Source: Halalkalibaculum roseum
GTDB taxonomy: Bacteria; Bacteroidota; Rhodothermia; Balneolales; Balneolaceae
Assembly (NCBI RefSeq): GCF_011059145.1
Contig: NZ_JAALLT010000001.1
Coordinates: 45,250 to 109,249 of the forward strand
Length of the DNA: 64,000 nt
Direction of reading: 5' to 3'
Shown: one piece after another, positions 25,998 through 34,363 of the stretch
Layout of the letters: each line of letters opens with the position of its first letter
Numbering within the stretch: position 1 is the first letter of the stretch
The notes under the pieces: generated by a model
What the model was told of the DNA's origin: nothing
The model's database searches: none
The model's input: the letters and a program-made list of their open reading frames with translations, nothing else
Translations under genes and position numbers: made by a program

Positions 25998-27074
25998 ATG
26001 CAGATTACTAAGGTCAAAATAACGGAATGGGGTGTTCAACTGCTGGCGGTGCTTGTATTCGTACTGGTAGCCGTGGATAATTATGAGAGAAGTACCCGGT
26101 ATATACCTGAGGCACGTAGCATCGGTCTGCTCATAACAACGAATATCAATCTGATCTTTTGGCACATTATTATTTACGGGCTGTGGACTCTAACATGGTT
26201 TCTTTTCTATTTCGGTATTTATAAGCGATTCGAACATTCTTTGAAAAAGAAAGTTCTAGGCGGATTTGCCGGATGGATCATTTTTAGTCTTACACAAATG
26301 GGGCTGGTATTTATAATCACTAAGCTCCCCTCCTTACAACCGAACGCGACGGACTCTATACTAAACTTTCCGGTTACTTATGAACTGGGGCAGACCATCT
26401 TTGTCATATATTTTATAATTGGGGTGATCGCCTTTATGACTCAAACCGCCATGCAATTTCTCTATCGCTATCGTGAACTTGAGCAGGCCGATCATATGCA
26501 GTCTGAACTGGCATTGATCCGATCCCAACTTAGACCACATTTTTTCTTCAATACCTTAAATAACCTTTATGCGATGGCCCTTGAAACAAAAAATGAAGCC
26601 CTGGCTGACGGGATTCAAAACCTGACCGGAATGATGCGCTATACCTTAAAGCACAGCACCCGGGATCTCGTACCGCTCAGCGATGAATGGAATTATGTAA
26701 GTCAATATATTGAGCTGCAAAAATTGCGGTTTGACCCGGAAATGGTCGAGATCACGGTTCAGACATCCGGAAATATTGAGGAAGCCCGGATTGCACCCAT
26801 GATCCTTATCAACTTTGTGGAAAACGCATTTAAGCATGGAGTGAGCTATGAAGGGAAATCCATTATTATGATTAACCTAATAGTGACAAATTCTTCCCTT
26901 GCTCTAACGGTTAAAAACAGCAATCATCCATCCGATAAGGATACAGGAATCTCAGGTATTGGTACCGTACAAACCCAAAAAATATTATCCTTGTACTATG
27001 ATGACGACTACGATTTGGACATTACCTCAACTAAGGAATGGCATAAGGTTGTTCTGAAATTACCTGTTAGATGA
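25998..27074 (+). CDS. LytS/YehU-type sensor histidine kinase
   Basis: The 358-residue kinase has four hydrophobic segments (about residues 12-27, 50-75, 87-109, 130-155), a short coiled coil, then the His_kinase domain with LRPHFFFNTLNNL; His181 is the phosphorylated residue. An ATPase domain follows, with the N box in LINFVENAFKHG and GISGIGTVQ as a glycine-rich lid. There is no extracellular sensor domain, so a membrane or lipid signal is likely. It overlaps the response regulator gene by four bases. Confidence 0.92.
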   Translation: MQITKVKITEWGVQLLAVLVFVLVAVDNYERSTRYIPEARSIGLLITTNINLIFWHIIIYGLWTLTWFLFYFGIYKRFEHSLKKKVLGGFAGWIIFSLTQMGLVFIITKLPSLQPNATDSILNFPVTYELGQTIFVIYFIIGVIAFMTQTAMQFLYRYRELEQADHMQSELALIRSQLRPHFFFNTLNNLYAMALETKNEALADGIQNLTGMMRYTLKHSTRDLVPLSDEWNYVSQYIELQKLRFDPEMVEITVQTSGNIEEARIAPMILINFVENAFKHGVSYEGKSIIMINLIVTNSSLALTVKNSNHPSDKDTGISGIGTVQTQKILSLYYDDDYDLDITSTKEWHKVVLKLPVR

Positions 27075-27778
27075 TATTGAAAGCCATTTCTATAGATGAT
27101 GAACCGCGTGCTCACCATGTTATAGAGCATTTCTCTTCTAAGATAGATGAGCTTGAACTGGTGGCTTCTTTTACCTCTCCGCTAAAGGCCGTTTCGTACA
27201 TTAAAGAGCACAGGGTAGATCTCCTGTTTCTGGATATCAATATGCCGGATATGGATGGGATGTCTCTGCTAAATACGATCAACAATAAACCCGCCGTAAT
27301 ATTTACTACAGCCTATGAAGAATATGCGGTGGAAAGTTATGACCATGAGGCGGCAGGTTACCTTCTAAAACCGATCGAATTTCCCAAATTTTATAAAGCT
27401 GTGATGCGGGTTTTGGATCAGGAGAAATCGTCTGCCTCCTTATCTCAAGAAACCATCAACAAACCGGTTACTTCTCTGTTGCTGAAAAGTGGAACCAAAT
27501 TACTCTCCTTTAATCCTAATGACGTTCGCCATATACAAGCTTCCGGAAATTATTCGGAGTTGTATCTAAAGGAGGAGAAGGCTATCGTTGACCATACCCT
27601 GAGTGAACTCATCGAAGAGCATCTGCCGGACCGGTTTATACGAGTGCATCGCTCTTATATCATAAACATGGATTACCTGCAGGAATATGAAACACACCGG
27701 GTAAAGGTTGATGGTATTGCCCTACCGATCGGCAAAACCTATCGCAAAAAGATAAAGTCCTATATGGCGTCATTTTGA
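27071..27778 (+). CDS. LytTR-family response regulator
   Basis: The 235-residue protein has a receiver domain (residues 1-120) with the acidic pair IDDEP at 8-12, phospho-acceptor Asp55 in LLFLDINMPDMDG, and the Thr/Lys switch (FTTAYEEY, LLKPIE). A LytTR DNA-binding domain (about 135-232) follows, with RFIRVHRSYIINMDYL. It is the partner of the overlapping kinase. Its targets may include the neighbouring secreted-protein genes; no direct-repeat operators were identified. Confidence 0.93.
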   Translation: MILKAISIDDEPRAHHVIEHFSSKIDELELVASFTSPLKAVSYIKEHRVDLLFLDINMPDMDGMSLLNTINNKPAVIFTTAYEEYAVESYDHEAAGYLLKPIEFPKFYKAVMRVLDQEKSSASLSQETINKPVTSLLLKSGTKLLSFNPNDVRHIQASGNYSELYLKEEKAIVDHTLSELIEEHLPDRFIRVHRSYIINMDYLQEYETHRVKVDGIALPIGKTYRKKIKSYMASF

Positions 27779-27819
27779 ATCCCGGCTCGAAATAACACAA
27801 CGAACAAAAACATTTAACT

Positions 27820-29004
27820 ATGTTTCTAAGAATATGTCTGTTCATCACCTGTTTCTTAACCCTATCGAGTACAGGCTGGGCTCAGTCTGATGAATCTTCG
27901 GGTGAACTATCGCAGAAGCGTTCCTTCTTCGATATTAGAAATGAGGGTGGCAACCGCTATCTCAAAGTACTCGACGAGCTGCAGAGCTACGAAACGGAGG
28001 ACCGTATGGAGCAATCCATGAAGTCGGCAGTTATGACTCCCATCGCTTCTTTTATGGCTCCCAATAGTGTGTATGATTCGCTGTTAAGTCGGGTGCGCCA
28101 TCGCTTCCGATCTAATGATATTAAAAAAGCCATCGAGGATGAGGGTATCTTTGACCATGAACGGGTGCGTCAGGAACTCCTGGAGCGAACCTCCGGTCAA
28201 AACCTGGTTATGTTCAACGAGCACCACTACTATCCCAATCACCGGATCTTGGTAGAATCATTACTTCCCCGTTTTGCCGAAGCCGGTTTCGATTACCTGG
28301 CTCTGGAAACTCTGGCACCGGGAGCAGACAGCCTGCTGAATGCCGGGTATCCTCTAACAATAGAATCGGGTTTTTACCTAAAGGATCCTCACTTCGCAAA
28401 TTTGATACGTACTGCTAAGTCTCTTGGTTTTCAATTTGTCGCCTACGAAAACACCGATAGAACTATGGATCGTGAAGAGGGGCAGGCAGCCAACCTGTAT
28501 GCGGCTACATTCGGCAGGGATCAATCAGCAAAGGTTCTGGTGTTGGCCGGCGTGGACCATATATTGGAAGTGCCTACCCAGCGTGGCAAGAGGTGGCTTG
28601 GCGCTGTTTTAAAGGAAGATTATGATCTGGATCCCTTCACTATTAATCAGCATCACCTGAAGTACTTTAAGGATATGGCAGAATTTACCGCACTGGTAGA
28701 GAGCACAGCCTTTTCAGATCACGTGCTGACCAGTGTTGATATGCATCTGATCAACAATATCTCTCCGAACAATTTTGGATCTGACTTTACTTTCAAAAAC
28801 ACCTACGGGCAACGCGTCCAGGTATCGCTGTTTCTGGCTGATGAGAAGAGTGAACAATTCGGGTATAATCAATTAATCCCCTATGATTCCCATTTGGTCG
28901 ATACCGGAGAAATGACAAGTTATTCATTGCCGGAAAGGGATATGCATCTCGTTGTTTATAATAAAGAAGGCAATGTTTTGGAAGAGCGGTCGATTAATCG
29001 ATAA
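27820..29004 (+). CDS. Secreted ChaN/erythromycin-esterase-like protein
   Basis: The 394-residue protein has a signal peptide (residues 1-22, ending GWAQ). The mature domain shows NLVMFNEHHYYPNHR (Glu-His-His) near residue 130, FDYLALETL, and VLVLAGVDHILEVP near residue 245. This arrangement of Glu and His motifs is typical of the ChaN/TIKI/erythromycin-esterase superfamily, which includes haem-binding lipoproteins and metalloproteases. The actual activity cannot be told. It begins 42 bases after the LytTR regulator gene and may be controlled with it. Confidence 0.6.
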   Translation: MFLRICLFITCFLTLSSTGWAQSDESSGELSQKRSFFDIRNEGGNRYLKVLDELQSYETEDRMEQSMKSAVMTPIASFMAPNSVYDSLLSRVRHRFRSNDIKKAIEDEGIFDHERVRQELLERTSGQNLVMFNEHHYYPNHRILVESLLPRFAEAGFDYLALETLAPGADSLLNAGYPLTIESGFYLKDPHFANLIRTAKSLGFQFVAYENTDRTMDREEGQAANLYAATFGRDQSAKVLVLAGVDHILEVPTQRGKRWLGAVLKEDYDLDPFTINQHHLKYFKDMAEFTALVESTAFSDHVLTSVDMHLINNISPNNFGSDFTFKNTYGQRVQVSLFLADEKSEQFGYNQLIPYDSHLVDTGEMTSYSLPERDMHLVVYNKEGNVLEERSINR

Positions 29005-29070
29005 GGCTTACTTTAACCTCAGTTTTTTGGTTTAATTGACTGCCGAATTGTTGAACACAAAAATAAAAAA

Positions 29071-29094
29071 TCCCGGCTAATTTCTTAACCGGGA
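29071..29094 (-). terminator. Intrinsic terminator for the minus-strand lipoprotein gene
   Basis: The stem TCCCGGCTAA/TTAACCGGGA (one mismatch, TTTC loop) is followed on the minus strand by a T-rich run (complement of 29058-29070). It lies about 160 bases beyond the stop at 29253 and may also stop the converging ChaN-like transcript. Confidence 0.7.
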
Positions 29095-29134
29095 TAGGGT
29101 GGTGTTTAAAGTTTTGAACTGCAGAAAATTTTTT

Positions 29135-29172
29135 TACACACCTCCAAGGTTGCATAACCTTGGAGGTGTGTA
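29135..29172. repeat. CCTCCAAGG-type hairpin, copy 4
   Basis: Perfect 17-bp arms (29135-29151 and 29156-29172) with a GCAT loop. The core ACACACCTCCAAGGTT is identical to copy 1. A T-run precedes it on the plus strand. It stands between two converging genes, next to a separate terminator. Confidence 0.8.
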
Positions 29173-29252
29173 TTTATAAACTTCGAATGGTTATTCCATT
29201 ATTTCACAATAACAAAAGAAAAAATCGATACCACCATCCTTGAATGATTGTA

Positions 29253-30311
29253 CTACATATCATCTCCTGACCCGGAGACGGTAAAGGTTTGCAACATGTT
29301 CTTATCAGACGGATTAGGCACTTCGGCAATCCAGGCATAATCACCCGGTTCTAGTTCAGTATGGAAGTAAGCCGTGCTGCCGCCTGCCATTTCCATGCTT
29401 CCACCCATGAGTGTGGCTCCTTCAGGAGCCCGGTTCACCAGGCTTCCGGGTTGCCGCCAATCCAGCCAGACAGCCAGCTCATTCAGCAGCTCCTGATCTT
29501 CCTTGTCGGCTAATCTTACCAATTGCACGTTATGACCCTGAAGATGTGAGTAGGTCGCTTGGTCCTCGAAAATGATCTCAAAAGTGTGATCTCCAGCTGA
29601 TACGGAATCATCAAACTGTATGCCTTCGGTAGATGAAATGGCCACCTGACTGCTTGGTTCCGGTTCTGTAGCAGTAGAATCCTCTCCGGCCACGTCGAAA
29701 TAGGTAAGCATGCCAATAGAAGAGTGGAAAACCTCCTCTTCATTCTTCACGTAGCACTCCACAATATAGTGTCCCGGCCCCAGGTTGACGGTAGTCTCTG
29801 AGGTTCTGCCGGCAGCTGTAAATCCGGGTCCACCCAGGGTTTGGGCACCTGGATCAAGAAACCAGGGAGCCGATTCCGAAACCGCACCGATGAGATTTTT
29901 GGTAAATTCTTCGAATTCGATCTCCCCTTCAATATAGGGATCAAAGGCATTTTGAAAGGGTTCTGTAATGGTTTTGTGCCAGTGATCTACCAGTGCTTCT
30001 CCCTCACCGCCGGCCTCTATACCTTCTTGAGGCACTTTCCAGATCAAAAAGAAATGATCGTAGGGGGAGGCGTTACTGAATTCAAAGGTCGTCCAGCCCG
30101 GTGTTAACTCATGGGTACCCATCTCAAAAAGATGCTGGTTCTCTTCCGCATTATGGGTTGCCGTGACTTCGACGACATTTTCATTATCGTTCTCATTTTC
30201 GTTTTCTGTATCGCTACTGCTGCAGGCTGATATAAACATCAGTCCCATTAACATACAAGTTAAAGTAAATGAATATATAGTCGGCCGATCACCTGGTGTT
30301 GAAATCCTCAT
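29253..30311 (-). CDS. Two-domain secreted lipoprotein, paralogue of the 47883-48833 gene
   Basis: The 352-residue protein has a lipobox (FISACSS) and an acidic Asn/Glu-rich spacer. Two similar beta-sandwich-like halves follow. The first has HELTPGWTTFEFSNASPYDH and GPGHYIVECYVK; the second has GDHTFEIIFED, HNVQLVRL and LEPGDYAWIAEVP. The pattern (strand, GWTTF, long loop, PGxYxxxC/A) resembles cupredoxin-like folds, but copper ligands are not conserved enough to claim metal binding. A close homologue of the whole architecture lies at 47883-48833. The function is unknown. Confidence 0.7.
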   Translation of the reverse strand: MRISTPGDRPTIYSFTLTCMLMGLMFISACSSSDTENENENDNENVVEVTATHNAEENQHLFEMGTHELTPGWTTFEFSNASPYDHFFLIWKVPQEGIEAGGEGEALVDHWHKTITEPFQNAFDPYIEGEIEFEEFTKNLIGAVSESAPWFLDPGAQTLGGPGFTAAGRTSETTVNLGPGHYIVECYVKNEEEVFHSSIGMLTYFDVAGEDSTATEPEPSSQVAISSTEGIQFDDSVSAGDHTFEIIFEDQATYSHLQGHNVQLVRLADKEDQELLNELAVWLDWRQPGSLVNRAPEGATLMGGSMEMAGGSTAYFHTELEPGDYAWIAEVPNPSDKNMLQTFTVSGSGDDM

Positions 30312-30602
30312 ATCCCTAATTATTTATTATGTTAATATGTTAAGAAGTTTCCTTTCCTAAACTCAATTGATGTGTGGCCAGTAACCCTGACTAAATGATC
30401 CCGGGAGTCTGACCGCCATCATTTTAGAGATAATATCTAATGTAATCAAGCGGTTATGCACGTGGTTACATCAGTAACACTAGGGTTACTATGAAAATAC
30501 GCTACCATTCCTGCTTGATGCAGTGTTTGTCAACTCTTTATTAGACATGGACTTATTGGAATCAAGAAAGACGTTCTCTTTTGACGACCTGTCCGCTCTA
30601 CA

Positions 30603-30669
30603 TTGATATATATCAAGAGAAATTCTTGTCATAAATCAATGGCGGGAAGGATCCGGTGTAGTATGTTTG
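30603..30669 (+). promoter_or_regulatory. FNR/Crp-type operator and TAnnTTTG promoter upstream of yceI
   Basis: TTGATATATATCAA at 30603-30616 matches the FNR-type palindrome TTGATnnnnATCAA exactly. ATCAATGG follows at 30635-30642 and the -7 element TATGTTTG at 30662-30669, 39 bases before the yceI start. The same three elements, with identical spacings of 32 and 59 bases from the operator start, precede the VOC gene at 33452. No good -33 TTG is present, which fits activation by a bound regulator. The remaining bases of the gene-free stretch 30312-30602 show nothing certain beyond a weak hairpin near 30461-30480. Confidence 0.7.
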
Positions 30670-30707
30670 AAATGCATAATTAGTTTAACATCAAAGCAAT
30701 TTATACC

Positions 30708-31247
30708 ATGACTACAGCAACCAAAACATTATGGAAAATAGATCCGATGCATTCGGAAGTGCAATTTAAAGTGAAGCACCTGGTAATTTCTACGGTAACC
30801 GGCAGCTTTGGCTCTTATGATGGAAAAATAGAAGCGGAAGGAGAGGACTTCAAAAATGCTAAGGCAACTTTTACCGCAGATATCGACAGTATTTCAACCA
30901 ATAATAAAGATCGCGATAAGCACCTGAAGTCAGATGACTTCTTTAATGCTGAAGCCTTTCAACAGCTGAGGTTTGAATCCACAAATTTCGATAAGATTGG
31001 GGATGGAAAATACAAAGTGAACGGAGAACTGACGATACGCGATGTTACCAAAGAGATTGAACTCGATGTGGTACATGGCGGTACGGTTGGCGATCAATAC
31101 GGTCAGACCAAGGCCGGGTTTGAAATTGAAGGTATCATCAACCGGAAAGAGTTCGGGCTTACCTGGAGTGCCGTAACCGAAGCAGGTAATGTGGTTGTCG
31201 GCGATGAAATTAAACTGCAGCTGAACGTACAGTTTGTTAGGAATTAA
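30708..31247 (+). CDS. YceI family protein
   Basis: The 179-residue protein is a YceI-like lipocalin-fold domain throughout, starting at KIDPMHSEVQFKVKHLVIST. Other marks are NNKDRDKHLKSDDFFNAE and the later GELTIRDVTKEIEL. YceI proteins bind polyisoprenoid or other long hydrophobic ligands. No signal peptide is seen, so this copy seems cytoplasmic. It is preceded by an FNR-type box and followed by a clear terminator, and the Crp/Fnr regulator gene comes next. Confidence 0.95.
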   Translation: MTTATKTLWKIDPMHSEVQFKVKHLVISTVTGSFGSYDGKIEAEGEDFKNAKATFTADIDSISTNNKDRDKHLKSDDFFNAEAFQQLRFESTNFDKIGDGKYKVNGELTIRDVTKEIELDVVHGGTVGDQYGQTKAGFEIEGIINRKEFGLTWSAVTEAGNVVVGDEIKLQLNVQFVRN

Positions 31248-31281
31248 CAGTCTAGCAGACACATTTTTTAATCGGTACCGG

Positions 31282-31316
31282 GCGGGTATTCTCAATGAGG
31301 ATGCCCGCTTTTTTAT
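31282..31316 (+). terminator. Intrinsic terminator after yceI
   Basis: A GC stem (GCGGGTAT at 31282-31289 with ATGCCCGC at 31301-31308) is followed by TTTTTTATTT. It lies 35 bases after the yceI stop. Confidence 0.85.
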
Positions 31317-31371
31317 TTGTAGAATATTCATGTACTTTTTTTTGGACCACTGAGAACAACCAAAAAACTGA

Positions 31372-31953
31372 TTGCCAGTGTTTGAACGTCTGAAAAAAAG
31401 TATTGAGGAGCATGTCACATTCACTGAAGAGGAGTGGGAATTTTGTAAGAATAGTTTCCGTCCGAGGCGTATGCTCAAACGGCAGTTTTTACTTCAGGAG
31501 GGTGATGTTTGTCGTGACCTTGCTTTTGTGGAAAGTGGTGCCCTCTGTTCCTATTCTGTTGATTCGAAAGGAAATCAGCATGTGCAACGTTTCGCTTTTG
31601 AAGGCTGGTGGATTGCAGACCTGCAAAGCTTCTTCACCAATAAGCCATCTACCATGCATATTGAAATTCTGGAAGACTCAGAGCTGCTGATGCTCGGTAG
31701 GGAAAAGCACGAGAAACTATTGGAAGAAATTCCGGCCTATGAACGCTACCACCGCATTATCCTTCAAAATGCTTATGTGGCCTTACAGCAGCGGGTGGAA
31801 AATGCACTGGGGCTTACGGCAGAAGAAAAATATGCCCGCCTCATTGAACATAATCCTGAATTTATGAATAGAGTACCGCTCAACCTGGTTGCTTCTTATC
31901 TGGGAATGAGTCCAGAAACCCTGAGCCGTGTTCGCAGGCAGATGAGCACCTAA
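31372..31953 (+). CDS. Crp/Fnr family transcription regulator
   Basis: The 193-residue protein has a cyclic-nucleotide-binding-like beta-roll (about residues 25-115; LQEGDVCRDLAFVESGALC) and a helix-turn-helix at the C-terminus (NLVASYLGMSPETLSRVRRQ). No N-terminal cysteine cluster for an FNR-type Fe-S centre is present, and the phosphate-binding Arg-Ser/Thr of CRP is not evident. The start is a TTG at 31372 or GTG at 31378 with no good ribosome site. It is a candidate to act at the TTGATnnnnATCAA boxes before yceI and the VOC gene. Confidence 0.9.
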   Translation: MPVFERLKKSIEEHVTFTEEEWEFCKNSFRPRRMLKRQFLLQEGDVCRDLAFVESGALCSYSVDSKGNQHVQRFAFEGWWIADLQSFFTNKPSTMHIEILEDSELLMLGREKHEKLLEEIPAYERYHRIILQNAYVALQQRVENALGLTAEEKYARLIEHNPEFMNRVPLNLVASYLGMSPETLSRVRRQMST

Positions 31954-32888
31954 AAGATGCGTTTGGTTTCCAGTGCTTCCCTATCCCAATTCCCATTTAC
32001 TGCCGCGGCTACATAGGTTGTTTGCAGGAAGTCGAGCAGCGTTCGGTCCGGATTCGATGCGTTACTCACCACCCGGTAAGGCAGAAGATACTCACCAAGC
32101 TCTTCGTAATAGAATGCCTCCTTAGGATTTATCTCGGCATTCTTAAACCCCTCCGGTTCGGGATAAGCATAGGCATAGAATGCCGGTTCGCCGTATCCGC
32201 TGCCTGACCAGAATCCGGCACTGGATAATTCATGGGAATAACTCTCCTCCATAACCCAGTCCGCACAGTTGGGAATCCCGCCGGGGTGCTTAGGAGCTGT
32301 ACGCCCGGAGAAGCGGGTCACGGCCAGATCGAAGGCTCCCCAAAAGAAATGTACCGGACTCACTTTGCCACAGAATTTCGATCTGAATCGTATGAAGACC
32401 CTGTTTACCTGTGTGAGAGCCATCCAGAAACGATGAATGGCTTCGGCATTATAAGTGATCGTATCCGTATTTTCGGGAAAAGGTGTAATGGGATCGGGGA
32501 GTTCCACAGGTTTGGGATAAATACGGGTTTTGATATCCATTTGATCGAGAATGTCCAGCGTCTTATGGTAGAAATCGGAGACTGACAATGAGTTCAGTGG
32601 AAAAGAGACACTTTCAATATTTGCCTTCCGAACTATCAGCCGGTGATCCAAAAAGTCGAACTCAATTTCGAAACCGCCTGAAGGATGTGGGATGAACGAG
32701 GTAGTTAAGCCGCGTGACGAGACATATAGTGGAACGTGCCAGCTATGGTTGATCCATGGCATATTTTCCAGTCTGATCTTTCCGATAATCTGGGACCAGA
32801 GATGTACAGTGTCAAGTGTTTCCTGCCACTTATCAGGTGTCGGGAGTTCCGGCCAGGAGGTATTGTTTGGTTTTCCGGGTGTTTTCAT
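31950..32888 (-). CDS. DUF5996 family protein
   Basis: The 312-residue protein fits the DUF5996 pattern: SWPELPTPDKWQETLDTVHL, then WSQIIGKIRLENMPWINHSW, the FDLAVTRFSGR segment mid-chain, and SHELSSAGFWSG with PAFYAYAYPEPEG near the end. The family is widespread, cytoplasmic and of unknown function. The gene's stop overlaps the stop of the converging Crp/Fnr gene by four bases. A GNAT gene lies upstream on the same strand, 45 bases away. Confidence 0.85.
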   Translation of the reverse strand: MKTPGKPNNTSWPELPTPDKWQETLDTVHLWSQIIGKIRLENMPWINHSWHVPLYVSSRGLTTSFIPHPSGGFEIEFDFLDHRLIVRKANIESVSFPLNSLSVSDFYHKTLDILDQMDIKTRIYPKPVELPDPITPFPENTDTITYNAEAIHRFWMALTQVNRVFIRFRSKFCGKVSPVHFFWGAFDLAVTRFSGRTAPKHPGGIPNCADWVMEESYSHELSSAGFWSGSGYGEPAFYAYAYPEPEGFKNAEINPKEAFYYEELGEYLLPYRVVSNASNPDRTLLDFLQTTYVAAAVNGNWDREALETKRIF

Positions 32889-32933
32889 ATGCGTTAGCGT
32901 AAGTTATTGGATAGTGCCCCGTAATAGGCGGGA

Positions 32934-33215
32934 CTATTTCAGAACATCCTGTAGGGACTCGTCGCGCTCTATGACGGATTTTGCAAAGGGACATAGCGGG
33001 ATGACTCGCAATTCATGTTCCCGGGCATAATTGACGGCGTGTTCCACTAGTCTTTTCCCGACGTTTTCACCTCTCAAGGCATCTGATACCTCGGTGTGGT
33101 CTATGATGATAGTAGTTTTCCCGGCTTTTGAGTAAGTGATTTCTGCAACAGTATTCCCGTCTTTCTCAATGAAAAAGGAACCCTTGCTGCTTCCGTCGTT
33201 GTGTTGAATATCCAT
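32934..33215 (-). CDS. GNAT-type N-acetyltransferase (NATD1/YidJ-like)
   Basis: The ATG at 33215 fits the short form of this family, giving 93 residues; an in-frame start at 33257 is possible. The chain matches the GNAT-like family: GSFFIEKDGNTVAEITY, IIIDHTEVSDALRGENVGKRL (acetyl-CoA-binding loop) and LRVIPLCPFAKSVIER. These proteins probably acetylate small substrates or proteins; the target is unknown. Confidence 0.9.
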   Translation of the reverse strand: MDIQHNDGSSKGSFFIEKDGNTVAEITYSKAGKTTIIIDHTEVSDALRGENVGKRLVEHAVNYAREHELRVIPLCPFAKSVIERDESLQDVLK

Positions 33216-33307
33216 AGAGTATACGTTTTGAATTAATGAGGCTAATCGCTCGTCCACGCACAGGTAAATGTAGGAAATATCAACAGCTTATACTTAAGAT
33301 AATAGAG

Positions 33308-33374
33308 TTGATATATATCAAGAGTTTTTCTTTACAGATATCAATGGATTGACCCAGCGGAAAAATTATCTTTG
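33308..33374 (+). promoter_or_regulatory. FNR/Crp-type operator and TAnnTTTG promoter upstream of the VOC gene
   Basis: TTGATATATATCAA at 33308-33321 is identical to the box before yceI. ATCAATGG follows at 33340-33347 and TATCTTTG, a TAnnTTTG -7 element, at 33367-33374. Distances between the three elements are the same as before yceI. The start codon at 33452 is 78 bases downstream. Confidence 0.7.
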
Positions 33375-33451
33375 TGTGATGAATCTGCCAACACCCGTAG
33401 AAACCGTGTCATCAGTGTTCTATTTTCAAAACCATTTTAAACTCAATAACC

Positions 33452-33943
33452 ATGAAAACCAACTACACCGCACCCGCCGGGACCGGCATCGGACACATAC
33501 ACCTAAAGGTGTCCGACCTTGACCGGGCTCTCGAATTCTATCGCGATCTACTGGGATTTGAACTCACCACCATGTATGGGGAAAACGCAGCCTTCCTTTC
33601 GGCCGGCGGATATCATCACCACATCGGACTCAATACCTGGCACAGCAAAGGAGGTCCGCCCGCCCCGCGCAACAGCGCCGGACTCTTTCACACAGCTTTC
33701 CTTTATCCCACGCGAAAAGACCTGGCTAAGATTGTGCAGCGTCTGATCGATAATGAATATCCCATATCGGGGGCCAGTGACCACGGCGTATCCGAGGCAA
33801 TCTATTTAAATGACCCCGATGGCAATGGGGTAGAACTCTACCGAGACCGCCCGCGGCAAGAGTGGGAATATGCCGAAGACGGCTCCGTCAAGATGGTCAC
33901 GGAGCCGCTGGACCTAAAGGACCTGCTCAGTGAATTGGACTAA
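33452..33943 (+). CDS. VOC family (glyoxalase/extradiol dioxygenase-like) protein
   Basis: The 163-residue protein opens with GIGHIHLKVSDLDRALEFYR and DLLGFELTTM, the typical start of a vicinal-oxygen-chelate domain. FHTAFLYPTRKDL and NGVELYRDRPR carry the other metal-ligand positions (His, Glu), resembling CatE-type catechol dioxygenases and related enzymes. Only one domain of the CatE type is present, so two chains may form the active site. The gene is controlled by the same promoter design as yceI. Confidence 0.93.
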   Translation: MKTNYTAPAGTGIGHIHLKVSDLDRALEFYRDLLGFELTTMYGENAAFLSAGGYHHHIGLNTWHSKGGPPAPRNSAGLFHTAFLYPTRKDLAKIVQRLIDNEYPISGASDHGVSEAIYLNDPDGNGVELYRDRPRQEWEYAEDGSVKMVTEPLDLKDLLSELD

Positions 33944-33988
33944 AACATGACCGAAACAGGAAACCCGTAACTGAATTAAAAAGGGACC

Positions 33989-34205
33989 TTAATTGCCTTC
34001 CTCATCCTGTAAAGCCGGCTGTATTTCACCGGGCAGGATAGCATCTCCTTCATTGCCCCAGGAATTCCGCATGAAGTTTAACAGGTCGGAAACTTACCGG
34101 TCGCTGAAAGCGTAGCTCTGCATGGAACCGTTGTAGGCAACACCGTTAACCGTGGTAGGACCTTACACACCTTCCAGAATCGATTTGATTAATCTATTCA
34201 AAGTT
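33989..34205 (-). pseudogene. Decayed C-terminal fragment of a c-type cytochrome
   Basis: Read on the minus strand, this region encodes ILEGV, stop, GPTTVNGVAYNGSMQSYAFS, then DR, stop, VSDLLNFMRNSWGNEGD. This is the end of a mono-haem cytochrome c, with the methionine-ligand region YNGSMxSY. Two in-frame stops (in the codons after LEGV and SDR) break it, and the CxxCH haem site is missing. It ends near 33989 with a normal stop. The rest of 33944-34363 shows nothing else. Confidence 0.75.
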
Positions 34206-34363
34206 TAAAGATCCATTATAACATATTTGAGAAGCTGGCCAATTATTATTTAGTTACCTGTACGAAGGTATTGAAAGCTCATCTATCGGCAATTAACTAT
34301 TTCCTCAATTCTGAAGGCCGACTATTGCCTCATATCTAATCTAAAATTAAATGAGGTGTAGTT

